From the NCBI GenBank assembly GCA_019459325.1, contig JAIBFA010000089.1:1-51555 (forward strand): a DNA stretch of 51,555 nucleotides. The letters are read 5' to 3'. Position 1 is the stretch's first letter, and the number at the start of each line of letters is the position of its first letter. The notes beneath the pieces are model-generated. The model did no database searches. It saw nothing but the letters and a program-made list of their open reading frames with translations, and was not told the DNA's origin. The position numbers and the translations under genes were made by a program. This document shows, one piece after another, positions 1-8,394 of the stretch. Origin of the DNA: Thiobacillus sp. Lineage in GTDB: Bacteria > Pseudomonadota > Gammaproteobacteria > Burkholderiales > Thiobacillaceae.

Positions 1-29
1 GCCATCACCTCGGCGTGGGCCCGCCGGGC

Positions 30-107
30 GGGGGGGGGTAAAAGGGGGGGGTTGACCCCCCCCCCCCCCCCCCCCCCCCCCACCCCCCCCCCCCCCCCCC
101 CCCCCCC
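30..107. repeat. poly-G / poly-C homopolymer tract
   Basis: Two G runs (30-38 and 44-51, separated by taaaa-type sequence) are followed at 56-107 by a C run broken only by one A at 82. The G and C runs could pair as a hairpin. Nothing else in the window looks like this. Tracts of this kind at a sequence end are often assembly or sequencing artefacts, and the tract also creates a spurious proline-rich reading frame. Whether it is real DNA cannot be decided from the sequence. Confidence 0.85.
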
Positions 108-109
108 GG

Positions 110-255
110 GCCGGCCGCGCCCGCTGCGCCGCACCGCCCTGCCCTTTGTGCTGACCGGCGTCTTCGTCTCGATCACCGGCGCGGCGATGGCCGGCTATGC
201 GCCGGGCGCGCACTCGATCGGCCAAGTCATGCAGCATCGATCAAACTCTCGTTAG
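110..255 (+). other. possible C-terminal fragment of a membrane-like reading frame
   Basis: Downstream of the homopolymer, one frame continues to a TAG at 253-255 and contains a hydrophobic stretch of about 20 residues (FVLTGVFVSITGAAMAGYA) preceded by a basic segment. It has no start of its own beyond the proline-coding C tract. It may be the broken end of a gene whose 5' part is lost in the homopolymer region, or chance. No family is recognised. Confidence 0.2.
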
Positions 256-262
256 GACAGAA

Positions 263-634
263 ATGCTCTGGGATCTCATTCAGCAAGGCCAAATCAGTCA
301 AGCCAACGCTACCGCTGAATCTGCAAAACAAGATTCGGCCAGCAACGCCGAACGGCTTCATAAAGAAGTGCTGCGTTTGGAAGCCAAGATGGACAGGCTA
401 GCGATCATTACCCAAGGTCTATGGGAATTGCTGAGTGAGAAGACGGACCTTACTGAAAAGGATATCGAAGCCAAAATTGCCGAGATCGACATCCGCGATG
501 GACGAAAGGACGGAAAAATCACGGGTAAGCCAACGACCTGCCCGAAATGCGCGCGGCCGACCCATACTCGGCTACGATCCTGCCCGTATTGCGGCGCGGC
601 TTTGGACAAGGGGCACATCGTCGAGAAGTCCTAG
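263..634 (+). CDS. small coiled-coil protein with C-terminal zinc ribbon
   Basis: A 123-residue protein of unrecognised family. The first about 85 residues are charged and helical (LHKEVLRLEAKMDRL), consistent with a short coiled coil. The last about 35 residues hold two CPxC knuckles (CPKC and CPYC, 14 residues apart), a typical zinc ribbon. The ATG at 263 is preferred because an AGGA element sits just upstream; a longer frame starting at 197 would run through non-coding-looking sequence. It lies 58 bp before the cold-shock/Excalibur gene on the same strand. A scaffold or nucleic-acid/protein-binding role is a guess from the zinc ribbon only. Confidence 0.6.
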   Translation: MLWDLIQQGQISQANATAESAKQDSASNAERLHKEVLRLEAKMDRLAIITQGLWELLSEKTDLTEKDIEAKIAEIDIRDGRKDGKITGKPTTCPKCARPTHTRLRSCPYCGAALDKGHIVEKS

Positions 635-692
635 CTACTGAGCACACTTGCATCAAATAGGGATAGCTCCAATTAGGCAAGCTCGAATACTT

Positions 693-1229
693 ATGCGTAT
701 AGACGGAATACTTACAAAATGGAACGATGATCGCGGCTTTGGATTCATCACGTCCACTCAGGGCGGACCGGAAGTGTTTGCCCATATCTCCGCCTTTCCA
801 CGAGGCGGCCAACGACCCCGGCTCGGTGAGCGCGTCACGTACGAGATCGGCATCGGCAAGGACGGGAAGCAGCAGGCAAAGAACATCCTGTGTCCCACGC
901 GCCCGACCGAAAAACCGTATCGCCTGAGCGAACCCGCTAAACGCCCCCACAAATCCGGTCTGCTGGGGCGCCTCATTCCACTTGGATTTGTGATCGCCCT
1001 GGGCGCCTATGGTTATAACGAGTACACCCACCGCGCGGCGCCACAAACAGCATACGAAACACCATCCCGCGATACGGCAGCCCCCAGCCGCTTCCATTGC
1101 GATGGTCGGCAACATTGCAGCCAAATGCATTCGAGAGCAGAAGCCGAGTATTTCCTAAGGAACTGTCCTGACACCAAAATGGATGGTGACCATGACGGAA
1201 TACCTTGCGAAAACGACTCCAGATTTTAG
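693..1229 (+). CDS. cold-shock domain - membrane segment - Excalibur protein
   Basis: A 178-residue protein with three parts. Residues 1-65 form a cold-shock (OB-fold) domain with the RNA-binding motif KWNDDRGFGFI and a second FAHIS-like motif. Around residues 90-115 is one hydrophobic segment after a basic stretch. The last about 45 residues are an Excalibur domain, with paired cysteines and a terminal calcium-type loop (DGDHDGIPCEN). The ATG at 693 places the start exactly at the cold-shock domain; a TTG at 648 in the same frame would add 15 poorly supported residues. By analogy with DUF1294-type cold-shock fusions it is a membrane-anchored nucleic-acid-binding protein with an extracytoplasmic calcium-binding tail. 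Its function is unknown. Confidence 0.8.
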   Translation: MRIDGILTKWNDDRGFGFITSTQGGPEVFAHISAFPRGGQRPRLGERVTYEIGIGKDGKQQAKNILCPTRPTEKPYRLSEPAKRPHKSGLLGRLIPLGFVIALGAYGYNEYTHRAAPQTAYETPSRDTAAPSRFHCDGRQHCSQMHSRAEAEYFLRNCPDTKMDGDHDGIPCENDSRF

Positions 1230-1347
1230 GGCGCCAAACAATAGGAACAAACCACGGTTTTCGCGCCACGCTTTCACCCCCCACCTATACTCGCACCCCA
1301 GTCTGTCAGGACAATAGCCAACGAGCGCCCATGTAAACGGCAGTAGC

Positions 1348-1728
1348 ATGCAAACACTTTTTTCCCTGATCGAATCCCCCTTCCACCCCGATTTCAGTGC
1401 CTTGTATCAGAAGCTGGGCATTGCGGCCGAGCGCTTCGACAGTGCCCGAAATCTTCACCGGGCGTTGCAGAAACAGCCGCCGGATTTCTTCGTGGGGGAA
1501 TTCATTTACGGCTGGGGCAACAATTACGCCGGCGCAAACGTCTCGAATCTGGATGTCACGCTCAGGTCCCTGCAACGCTTTGCGCCGCAGGCGAAGATGA
1601 TCGTGTTCATGCATCCCCGTGAAGAAGACCATATCGGCAAGCTGCTGGAACTGTTTCCCGTCCATGCTGTGTTGACCTACCCGGTGAGCGAGCAGGCGAT
1701 GCAGGCAGCACTGCAAACCCCGGGGTGA
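1348..1728 (+). CDS. conserved hypothetical, receiver-like fold suspected
   Basis: A 126-residue protein with no recognised family. The pattern of alternating hydrophobic strands and helices, a strand ending at DFFVGEF, a later strand KMIVFMHP and a closing segment YPVSEQAMQAAL resemble the end of a response-regulator receiver domain. The lysine usually found before the PVS-type segment is a tyrosine here. It may therefore be a degenerate receiver that cannot be phosphorylated; this is inference from pattern only. The ribosome-binding site before the ATG is weak. It stands alone, 118 bp after the Excalibur gene and convergent with doxX-like DNA downstream. Confidence 0.6.
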   Translation: MQTLFSLIESPFHPDFSALYQKLGIAAERFDSARNLHRALQKQPPDFFVGEFIYGWGNNYAGANVSNLDVTLRSLQRFAPQAKMIVFMHPREEDHIGKLLELFPVHAVLTYPVSEQAMQAALQTPG

Positions 1729-1851
1729 ATCCGTTAAACGGGATATCTCGATGAGCGTTCAACTCGATCCTATGAGCTCGGTTCGAATGCTCGCTGAGTC
1801 AAAGGATCTGTTCGGTCCGGGAATCTACCAGCCGACGCCGGCTTGTGTTTC

Positions 1852-2244
1852 TCAGCGCTGGTTGACGCCGAACCGCCCAGGGCCCAGGAGCACCAGTGCG
1901 ATCGCGCTGAACAGGAACATGCCCTGCAATTCCAGCGCCCAGCCGCCCGTTTGGTTGAGGCTCGTGAGTTCGCTGGTGTGGGCAAGCGCGATCGCGAAGA
2001 GCATGTTGATGGCGATCAGTGCGGCGCCGATGCGCGCATAAAAACCGATGATGAGCAGAAGCGGCCCCAGCACTTCACCTGCGAAGACGCCATAGGCGAA
2101 AAAGACGGGCATGCCCATGCCGGCCACCATGCCCTGGATCGGGTCGATGCCGTGGGTGAGCTTGGCAATGCCATGGAGCAGGATCAGGACTCCAAGGGTC
2201 AGACGCAAAACCAGCTTGCCGGTGTCGTTCAAATCATTGTGCAT
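1852..2244 (-). CDS. DoxX family membrane protein
   Basis: A 130-residue integral membrane protein with four predicted helices and typical DoxX-family features: the GKLVLRLTLGVLILLHGIAK opening, an FAGEVLGPLLLIIG second helix, and a final helix ending in a GPGRF motif. DoxX relatives are linked to quinone-coupled thiosulfate oxidation in some sulfur oxidisers and to redox stress proteins in others; which applies here is unknown. The start at 2244 is chosen because an AGGAG lies seven bases upstream on the minus strand. The frame extends further to 2316 but without a better ribosome-binding site. It is divergent from the small membrane protein at 2444. Confidence 0.85.
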   Translation of the reverse strand: MHNDLNDTGKLVLRLTLGVLILLHGIAKLTHGIDPIQGMVAGMGMPVFFAYGVFAGEVLGPLLLIIGFYARIGAALIAINMLFAIALAHTSELTSLNQTGGWALELQGMFLFSAIALVLLGPGRFGVNQR

Positions 2245-2443
2245 CGCTATGCTCCTGGTTGAGACTTCGTTTGTGCATTCGGACATTCGATTTCCGCGCT
2301 TACTGAGTCTAGCCAAGGGAATGGCTCCGTCCAGCGGCTCCAGATGGAAACATTGGGGATAATATCCCGCAACATCCTGTGTCCCCTCAGCCAGGTGGGC
2401 GCGACAGCGCCCTGCCCTTTAGCTCCAATTTTGTCTTTCGAGA

Positions 2444-2788
2444 ATGTTCAAGCCAAGAGTCCTAAAAATCGCAGCGCTGATCATCACTGGGTACGCGGTT
2501 TTAGTACTTCCGGGGTTTTTCTGGCCTGCGTACCTGGATTCCCCTGCAAGCATCGTTACGCTCGTGCCGTTGCTGTCGGTTTACGTTTTCCATAAGGTAG
2601 GGGTTCCTGGATTACTTGAGCACAACGGTTTGTGTGGCTGGGGCTGGTGTTCACCCACGGTGTTTGGTTGGGCCTTTGTTGCCGTGTTCTGGGTAGTGAC
2701 AGTTTGGTTGGCAGCCTGGGGCATCGCTGCACTGGCGAACCGAAATTACGTGCGGCGCGATTCAGACGAGACTCCATCAAAAAAATGA
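2444..2788 (+). CDS. small membrane protein, unknown
   Basis: A 114-residue protein with two clear hydrophobic regions, one at about residues 8-50 (probably two helices) and one at about 72-97, ending in a charged tail (RRDSDETPSKK). No family is recognised. The ATG at 2444 follows a modest purine stretch (cgaga). It lies 200 bp from the divergent DoxX gene and 70 bp before rlmA on the same strand. Its amino-acid composition looks like a genuine inner-membrane protein, but nothing in the context indicates a role. Confidence 0.55.
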   Translation: MFKPRVLKIAALIITGYAVLVLPGFFWPAYLDSPASIVTLVPLLSVYVFHKVGVPGLLEHNGLCGWGWCSPTVFGWAFVAVFWVVTVWLAAWGIAALANRNYVRRDSDETPSKK

Positions 2789-2858
2789 CCTCGGTTTTCG
2801 CGCTGCCCTCTCACACCATCGCCTTGGCTCGTATCTTGCGCTGTCAGGACGCCAGGCA

Positions 2859-3707
2859 ATGAGCATTACGCCCTTCCAGGCGCTGGCCTGTCCGCTGGAC
2901 GGCACGCCCTTGCATTGCACCGGCTCCGCCTGGACCTGCGCGTCCGGCCACAGTTTCGACATCGCCAGCCAGGGCTACACGAACCTGTTGCCGGTGCAGC
3001 ACAAGCGCTCGCGCGATCCGGGCGACAGCAAGGAGATGGTCGCGGCGCGTCGGCGTTTTCTGACGGCCGGCTTTTACCAGCCGATTGCCGCTGCGGTGAG
3101 CCGGGCCGTGCTGGACGGCCTGCCCGCTGACGCGAGCATCAGTTGTCTCGATGCCGGATGTGGCGAGGGTTACTACCAGCGCCAGCTGGCCGCAGCGGTG
3201 GGGGATGAGCAAACGCTGGCGCTGCTGGGGCTGGATATTTCAAAATGGGCGGTGTTGTCGGCGGCGAAGCAGGATAGGCGGCCCAACTGGGTAGTGGGCA
3301 GCAACGCCAACCTGCCGGTGCTGCCGGGCACGCTGGATCGCGTGCTGTGCATGTTCGGCTTCCCCGTGTATGCGGAGTTTGCGCGGGTGCTCAAGCCGGG
3401 CGGCCTGCTGGTGCAGGTCGATGCCGGGCCGGATCATCTGCGCGAACTGCGCGAGATCATCTACCCCAGCCTGAAACCGGAACGCCCGGCCGACCTGCAC
3501 ACGCCGGCAGGCTTCAGCCGCCTGCCGACGGAAACGGTCCGCTTCTCGATCGAGCTGACCAGTGCCGAGCAGATCGCCGATCTGCTGGCGATGACGCCGC
3601 ATCTCTTCCGCGCCAGTGCCGAGGGCCGCGCGGAGGCTGCTGCGCTGACGGCACTGTCGCTCAGCGTGGATGTGCGGCTGACGTGTTTTGAACGGAGCCG
3701 GGGCTAG
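2859..3707 (+). CDS. 23S rRNA (guanine-N1)-methyltransferase RlmA-like
   Basis: A 282-residue SAM-dependent methyltransferase of the RlmA/TlrB family, which methylates N1 of a guanine in helix 35 of 23S rRNA (G745 in E. coli). The diagnostic block NLLPVQHKRSRDPGD is present at about residues 42-56, and the SAM-binding motif DAGCGEGYY at about 97. The N-terminal zinc-finger region is modified: the usual CPxC reads CPLD here, so the second cysteine is an aspartate. Cys27 and His31 of the second half (CASGH) are kept, and a non-canonical Cys20 is nearby. The ATG at 2859 begins just before this finger. The next gene starts 7 bp after the stop. Confidence 0.88.
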   Translation: MSITPFQALACPLDGTPLHCTGSAWTCASGHSFDIASQGYTNLLPVQHKRSRDPGDSKEMVAARRRFLTAGFYQPIAAAVSRAVLDGLPADASISCLDAGCGEGYYQRQLAAAVGDEQTLALLGLDISKWAVLSAAKQDRRPNWVVGSNANLPVLPGTLDRVLCMFGFPVYAEFARVLKPGGLLVQVDAGPDHLRELREIIYPSLKPERPADLHTPAGFSRLPTETVRFSIELTSAEQIADLLAMTPHLFRASAEGRAEAAALTALSLSVDVRLTCFERSRG

Positions 3708-3714
3708 TTTGCCT

Positions 3715-4218
3715 ATGCATGACAAGAGCTTCCCGCCCATCGCCGACGCGCACGCACGGGTGCTGATTCTCGGCAGCCTGCCCGGGCAGGTTTCGCTCCA
3801 GCGGCAGCAGTACTACGCCCAACCTCAGAATGCGTTCTGGAAAATCATGGGGCGACTCTTTGGCGCGGGCCCGGAACTGGCCTACGCGGAACGCGCGCAA
3901 CGCCTCGTCCAGAATGGGATCGCCCTGTGGGACGTCTGCGCGTCTGCGCACCGGCCGGGCAGCCTCGACGCCGCGATCGTGCATTCAAGCGTGGTGCCGA
4001 ATGACCTCGGCGCGTTCATTGCAAGCCATCCGGGCATCAGCTTGATCTGCTTCAACGGGGGCAAGGCTGCGGAACTCTATCGCCGGTTCGTGCTGCCCGG
4101 CTTGCCGGACACCGGGCGCGCCATCCGCCACGAAACACTGCCGTCCACCAGCCCCGCCCATGCGGCCATGCCTTTTGAAGAAAAACTGATGCGCTGGGCG
4201 GCTGTGCTACAAAACTGA
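3715..4218 (+). CDS. DNA-deoxyinosine (hypoxanthine) glycosylase
   Basis: A 167-residue member of the uracil-DNA glycosylase superfamily, of the hypoxanthine-DNA glycosylase type that removes deaminated adenine. The opening LILGSLPGQVSLQRQQYYA followed by PQNAFWKIM, and the late STSPAHA motif, are hallmarks of this group. The ATG at 3715 is chosen over an upstream TTG at 3688 that lies inside rlmA. With that start the gene begins 7 bp after rlmA and is probably cotranscribed. The 3' end is convergent with the lipoprotein hydrolase gene, 44 bp away. Confidence 0.85.
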   Translation: MHDKSFPPIADAHARVLILGSLPGQVSLQRQQYYAQPQNAFWKIMGRLFGAGPELAYAERAQRLVQNGIALWDVCASAHRPGSLDAAIVHSSVVPNDLGAFIASHPGISLICFNGGKAAELYRRFVLPGLPDTGRAIRHETLPSTSPAHAAMPFEEKLMRWAAVLQN

Positions 4219-4262
4219 AAATACACTCGAACAAGATCTCGCGACTGATTGATCGGCCGCAC

Positions 4263-5234
4263 TCATCGACCATAAAGTTGGGTCAGCAGCGCCTGGAAGG
4301 CGGACTGCCGTTCCGGCGGCGTGGGACGGACGATGCCCTCGCGCTGCAATACGTTTATCAGCTTGTGAGGCGTGACACCGGATTCGCCGACAATTTCGAC
4401 GTGCCCGGCGGGGACTTCGACGTCAGTGGTTCGGGGTGCCAGGGTGACCGGCGGATACCTCTGTTCATCGAGGCTGAAAATATAGTCGTCTTCGACACAT
4501 CGACCGTCATCGATGCGACGACGGCACGTGCCGCGCTCGTCGGTGACAACCTTGAGGTGACTACGCACCTGCGGGCTCAGGTGCCCGGGATCCCGTATGA
4601 AGTCCGAGGCAGCGGTGATCTCGAACCAGTTCTCGCCGCTGATCAGCCAGCAGACAAGATCATTGAGGCCCAGTGTCGCCACGCGCAACGCAGGGACCGC
4701 GCACATTTTCGCGGCAGCGATACCGGAAAACGGCGCCGAGACGGTTACCAGACGCAGGTCAACATGCGTGTTGCGCACGGGGTTGGGATGGTTCTCAATG
4801 AGCGCCTTACGGGCGACGAGCCCTCCCATGCTGTGGCCTATCACCGTAATCTGCGGCGTTTCCAGGTGCCGGGCAAGGGCATCGACCGCGTTGGCAAGCT
4901 GGCCGGAACTCGTCATGAGGCTATCGCGATCATCGTAGTCAAAGCAGGCGCTTTGCTGCCCATGAAAAGCGAGCACTTCCGCCAGGGCGTGAAACTTTCC
5001 AGTCGAGCCGTTGCAGCCATGCACCAGTATGTTGACCGCCTGGCGGGGATCGATTGTCAGCGCCCGCTCGGCACCGTCGTTACAGGGGCGAAGCCCGGCA
5101 ACACTGACCACCTGTCTGGCCGAGGGTAGACGACCCGGATCCGCCATCTCGCCGACATCGGGTCGAGGAGGGGTAGCGCAGCCACCCAGGGTGGCCGCCA
5201 GGAGCAGCAGTGCATTGAGTCGGAGCATGGCCAT
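4263..5234 (-). CDS. alpha/beta-hydrolase lipoprotein (lipase/esterase-like)
   Basis: A 323-residue protein. The N-terminus is a lipoprotein signal peptide ending in the lipobox LGGC, giving Cys19 as the lipidated residue. The mature part contains an oxyanion-loop-like HGCNGS segment and the nucleophile elbow GHSMGG, so it is an alpha/beta hydrolase, probably a lipase, esterase or acyl-glycerol hydrolase at the cell envelope. The substrate is unknown. A later GHVE near the C-terminus could provide the catalytic histidine. Start 5234 (or 5228, two codons later) is chosen because the signal peptide begins there; the upstream frame to 5330 lacks coding character. It is divergent from the quinone oxidoreductase. 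Confidence 0.8.
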   Translation of the reverse strand: MAMLRLNALLLLAATLGGCATPPRPDVGEMADPGRLPSARQVVSVAGLRPCNDGAERALTIDPRQAVNILVHGCNGSTGKFHALAEVLAFHGQQSACFDYDDRDSLMTSSGQLANAVDALARHLETPQITVIGHSMGGLVARKALIENHPNPVRNTHVDLRLVTVSAPFSGIAAAKMCAVPALRVATLGLNDLVCWLISGENWFEITAASDFIRDPGHLSPQVRSHLKVVTDERGTCRRRIDDGRCVEDDYIFSLDEQRYPPVTLAPRTTDVEVPAGHVEIVGESGVTPHKLINVLQREGIVRPTPPERQSAFQALLTQLYGR

Positions 5235-5393
5235 TTGTCCAATGAACAACAATCGTCCAGGTATTCTGACTTCATAGCATGGGATGGACCAACCCGTGTG
5301 AACGGGGGTCACACACACGCCCTGCTCCACTGGACAAGCAACGATACGCCGCTATCCTTGAGCGAACCGTCCGCAAACCGGGAGAAACGAAGC

Positions 5394-6392
5394 ATGAAAG
5401 CGATTGTGATGCACGCTCCTGGCGCGCCGCAGGTTCTCAGCCTCGCCGACGTGCCGACCCCCCAAATTTCCCATGACACCGACCTGCTGGTGCGCCTCAA
5501 GGCGGCCGGGGTCAATCCCATCGACACCAAGCTGCGCGCCAACGGCACCTACTTTCCCGAGCGCATGCCCGCCATCCTGGGCTGCGACGGCGCGGGCGTG
5601 GTCGAAGCAGTCGGCGCCGGCACGAGTCGCTTCAAGCCGGGCGACGCGGTCTACTTCTGCAACGGCGGCATCGGTGGCCATCCCGGCAACTACGCCGAAT
5701 ACGCCGTGGTGGACGAGCGTTTCGCGGCGCGCAAACCGACTAACCAGGACTTCAATCAGGCCGCTGCCGCGCCGCTGGTGCTCATCACCGCATGGGAAGC
5801 CCTCTACGACCGCGCCCGCATGACTGCCGGCCAGACCGTGCTGATCCATGCCGGTGCGGGGGGCGTGGGCCACGTCGCCATTCAGCTGGCCAAGGCGGCG
5901 GGGTGCCGCGTGCTCACCACCGTCGGCTCCGCCAGCAAGGCCGCGTTCGCCAGGCAGCTGGGCGCCGATGAAGCCATCCCTTACCGCGAAACCGATTTCG
6001 TCCAGGCCGTGCTGGACCTGACCCGGGGCCAGGGTGCCGACATCGTGTTCGATACCGTAGGCAGCGCCACCTTCAATGACAGCTTTGCAGCCGTCCGCCC
6101 CTACGGGGACCTCGTCACCCTGCTCCAGCCCGGAGCGGACACCGTCTGGAAGACCGCCCGCCTGCGCAACCTGCGCGTCAGTCAGGAACTGATGCTCTCG
6201 CCCATGTTCTTTGGCTGGACCGAAGCCCAGCAACACCAGGCTTGGATACTCGAACAGTGCGCAGACCTGTTCGAAGCAGACAGGCTGCGCATTCACGTGA
6301 ACAGGATCCTGCCGTTTGGTGAAGCCGCCGAGGCGCATCGATTGATTGAAGCCCGCGAATTGACCGGAAAGGCCGTCCTCGCCATAGACTGA
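5394..6392 (+). CDS. NADPH:quinone reductase / zinc-independent MDR dehydrogenase
   Basis: A 332-residue medium-chain dehydrogenase/reductase of the quinone-oxidoreductase branch. The N-terminal GroES-like part contains GVNPIDTKLR and GCDGAGVVEAVG. The nucleotide-binding motif AGAGGVGHVAIQLAK is at about residue 150, and the C-terminus ends in GKAVLAID, typical of QOR proteins. The structural-zinc cysteine cluster of alcohol dehydrogenases is not visible. The ATG at 5394 has a GGGAG about 10 bases upstream. The physiological electron acceptor cannot be told from sequence. It stands as a single gene ahead of the kdpD-like operon. Confidence 0.85.
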   Translation: MKAIVMHAPGAPQVLSLADVPTPQISHDTDLLVRLKAAGVNPIDTKLRANGTYFPERMPAILGCDGAGVVEAVGAGTSRFKPGDAVYFCNGGIGGHPGNYAEYAVVDERFAARKPTNQDFNQAAAAPLVLITAWEALYDRARMTAGQTVLIHAGAGGVGHVAIQLAKAAGCRVLTTVGSASKAAFARQLGADEAIPYRETDFVQAVLDLTRGQGADIVFDTVGSATFNDSFAAVRPYGDLVTLLQPGADTVWKTARLRNLRVSQELMLSPMFFGWTEAQQHQAWILEQCADLFEADRLRIHVNRILPFGEAAEAHRLIEARELTGKAVLAID

Positions 6393-6534
6393 AAAACGCC
6401 CAGAGGCGCCGCAGAGGCACTGCGCAGATTTAACGCGGACAGGCTCGAATATTTCTTGACGATGGCCCGGTAGCCCGCTTAACCGGAAGCGCGCATATAC
6501 ACTGCACGTTCATCCATCCTGCCATGATGGCTTC

Positions 6535-7635
6535 ATGAAATCGACGAACGCCCCGCCAGTGGAACCGCAAGCCACACGCCTTCGCATAGAAGACCTGCGA
6601 AGGCATATATGGAACTACGCAGGCGCCGTGATGGCCTGCCTGCTCACCGCCGCCATCGCCAGGCTTCTGGTGCCCTGGGTGGACCCGGCCAACATCGTCA
6701 TGCTGTTCCTGCTGGCGGTGTTTCTGGTGGCCTGGCTGCTGGGGCGGGGGCCGGCGCTGCTGGCGGCTTTTCTTGCCGTGGCCCTGTTCGATTTCTTCTT
6801 TATCCAGCCGCATTTCTCGTTCGAGGTGGCAAACGCCCAACACCTGATCACCTTCGTGGTGATGCTGGCCGTGGCGCTCGTCACCGGCCAGCTCGCCGCG
6901 GTGGCGCGCGAGCGTTTGCGTTATGTCGAGATGGTTCAGGAAACCCGCATGCAGGCCGAGGCGGAGCGGCTGCGCCATTCGATCCTGGCGAGCCTGTCGC
7001 ACGATCTGCGCACGCCGCTTGCCGCGCTGGTGGGGCTGGCCGATACCTTGGCCTTGGCCACCCCGCGGCTGCCGCCGCCGCATGACGAGACGGCGCGCGT
7101 CCTGCGCGACCAGGCCCAGGCGCTGGCTGAGATGGTGAACAATCTGCTGGAACTGGCGCGGCTCACGCAGGGCAGGCAACCGCTCAATCTGGAATGGCAA
7201 CCGCTGGAGGAAATCGTAGGCGCCGCCATCCAGCGGCTGGGGCCGGTGCTCGACGCCCATCCGGTATCGGTCGACCTGGATCCCGGTTTGCCTCTGCTGG
7301 AATTTGACGCCGTGCTGCTGGAACGCGTGCTGGGCAACCTGCTGGACAATGCCGCGAAACATACCCCGCCGGGCACGCCTGTTTTCGTGGAGGCGCGCGT
7401 TCGGGATGCGGTGGCCGAGGTGACTGTGCGGGACAGCGGTCCGGGGTTTCCCTCCGAACCGGGTTTCGAGGCGCCTACATCGCACGGCCTGGGTCTGTCG
7501 ATCTGCCAGGCCATCGTGACCGCGCACGGCGGCAAACTGTGGCTGGAGAATGGGCCGGAGGGCGGCGCCCGCGCCAGCTTCACCCTGCCCCTGGGTACGC
7601 CGCCCGTCGTCGGCGAGGAACCGGAGGCCGCATGA
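6535..7635 (+). CDS. KdpD-like sensor histidine kinase lacking the N-terminal Kdp sensor
   Basis: A 366-residue sensor kinase equivalent to the C-terminal half of KdpD. Residues about 25-122 hold four transmembrane helices of the DUF4118 type. They are followed by a short linker, the phospho-acceptor H-box LASLSHDLRTP (His156), an N-box (LGNLLDNAAKH) and G-boxes (DSGPGF, HGLGLSICQ). The cytoplasmic KdpD domain and universal-stress-like domain of full-length KdpD (about 900 residues) are absent, and nothing upstream restores them. It overlaps the response-regulator gene by four bases (ATGA), so the pair is translationally coupled. Its nearest potassium-related neighbour is kup, not kdpFABC. 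Confidence 0.88.
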   Translation: MKSTNAPPVEPQATRLRIEDLRRHIWNYAGAVMACLLTAAIARLLVPWVDPANIVMLFLLAVFLVAWLLGRGPALLAAFLAVALFDFFFIQPHFSFEVANAQHLITFVVMLAVALVTGQLAAVARERLRYVEMVQETRMQAEAERLRHSILASLSHDLRTPLAALVGLADTLALATPRLPPPHDETARVLRDQAQALAEMVNNLLELARLTQGRQPLNLEWQPLEEIVGAAIQRLGPVLDAHPVSVDLDPGLPLLEFDAVLLERVLGNLLDNAAKHTPPGTPVFVEARVRDAVAEVTVRDSGPGFPSEPGFEAPTSHGLGLSICQAIVTAHGGKLWLENGPEGGARASFTLPLGTPPVVGEEPEAA

Positions 7636-8309
7636 CCCGGGTGCTCATCGTCGAGGACGATCCGCAAATCCGCCGCTTCCTGCGGTTGGCCCTGGAAAGC
7701 GAGGGCTGCACGGTGCAGGAAGCCGGCCGGCTCGACGTCGGCGTGGCGGCTTCCCGTCTGGGCCCCGATCTGGTCCTGCTCGATCTGGGCTTGCCGGACG
7801 GCGATGGCCTCGATTTCATCGGTCCGTTCCGGGCGCGTTCGCAGGCGCCGGTCATCATTCTGTCGGCGCGCGGCCAGGAACCGGACAAGGTGGCTGCGCT
7901 GGATGCCGGTGCCGACGATTACCTAGTCAAGCCTTTCGGCATGGCGGAGCTGCTCGCCCGGGTACGCGCCCAGTTGCGCCGTCGCGCTGCACCGGGTGAG
8001 GTGGAAGAGACGGCATTCCGCTTCGGCGACGTGGCGGTCGATCTTGACCGGCGCTCGGTCAGCCGGGCGGGCGGTCCGGTGCACCTGACCCCGATCGAAT
8101 ACCGCCTGCTGACTTTTCTGATCGCGCACGCCGGACGGGTGCTCACCCACCGCCAGATCCTGCGCGAGGTATGGGGGCCCGGCTACGGCGAAAGCGGCCA
8201 CACCCTGCGGGTGTACGTGGGACGGCTGCGCCACAAGCTGGAGTCCGACCCCGCCCGGCCCCGGCATCTGCTGACCGAAACCGGAGTGGGCTACCGCATG
8301 GAAATCTGA
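7632..8309 (+). CDS. KdpE-like response regulator
   Basis: A 225-residue OmpR/PhoB-class regulator. The receiver has the acidic pair EDD near residue 8, the phospho-acceptor Asp51 in LLDLGLPDGDG, and the lysine in DDYLVKPFG. The C-terminal winged helix is typical of KdpE, with the LTPIEYRLLTFL, VLTHRQILREVWG and TLRVYVGRLRHKLE segments. It is translated from an ATG overlapping the kinase stop. It ends 85 bp before kup, and the order kinase, regulator, transporter on one strand suggests kup is part of the operon or its main target. No kdp structural genes are in the window. Confidence 0.9.
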   Translation: MTRVLIVEDDPQIRRFLRLALESEGCTVQEAGRLDVGVAASRLGPDLVLLDLGLPDGDGLDFIGPFRARSQAPVIILSARGQEPDKVAALDAGADDYLVKPFGMAELLARVRAQLRRRAAPGEVEETAFRFGDVAVDLDRRSVSRAGGPVHLTPIEYRLLTFLIAHAGRVLTHRQILREVWGPGYGESGHTLRVYVGRLRHKLESDPARPRHLLTETGVGYRMEI

Positions 8310-8394
8310 CCTGCAACAAGGCGCCGCACGTTTACACCATTTTTACGCGCGACCTGCCAGCATTCGTTCGTCCCGCAACATGGAATGCTGCCCA

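Noticed and set aside
52-255. Proline-rich reading frame
   Set aside because: The proline run is produced by the C homopolymer; only the part after about 110 could be real, and it has no start.
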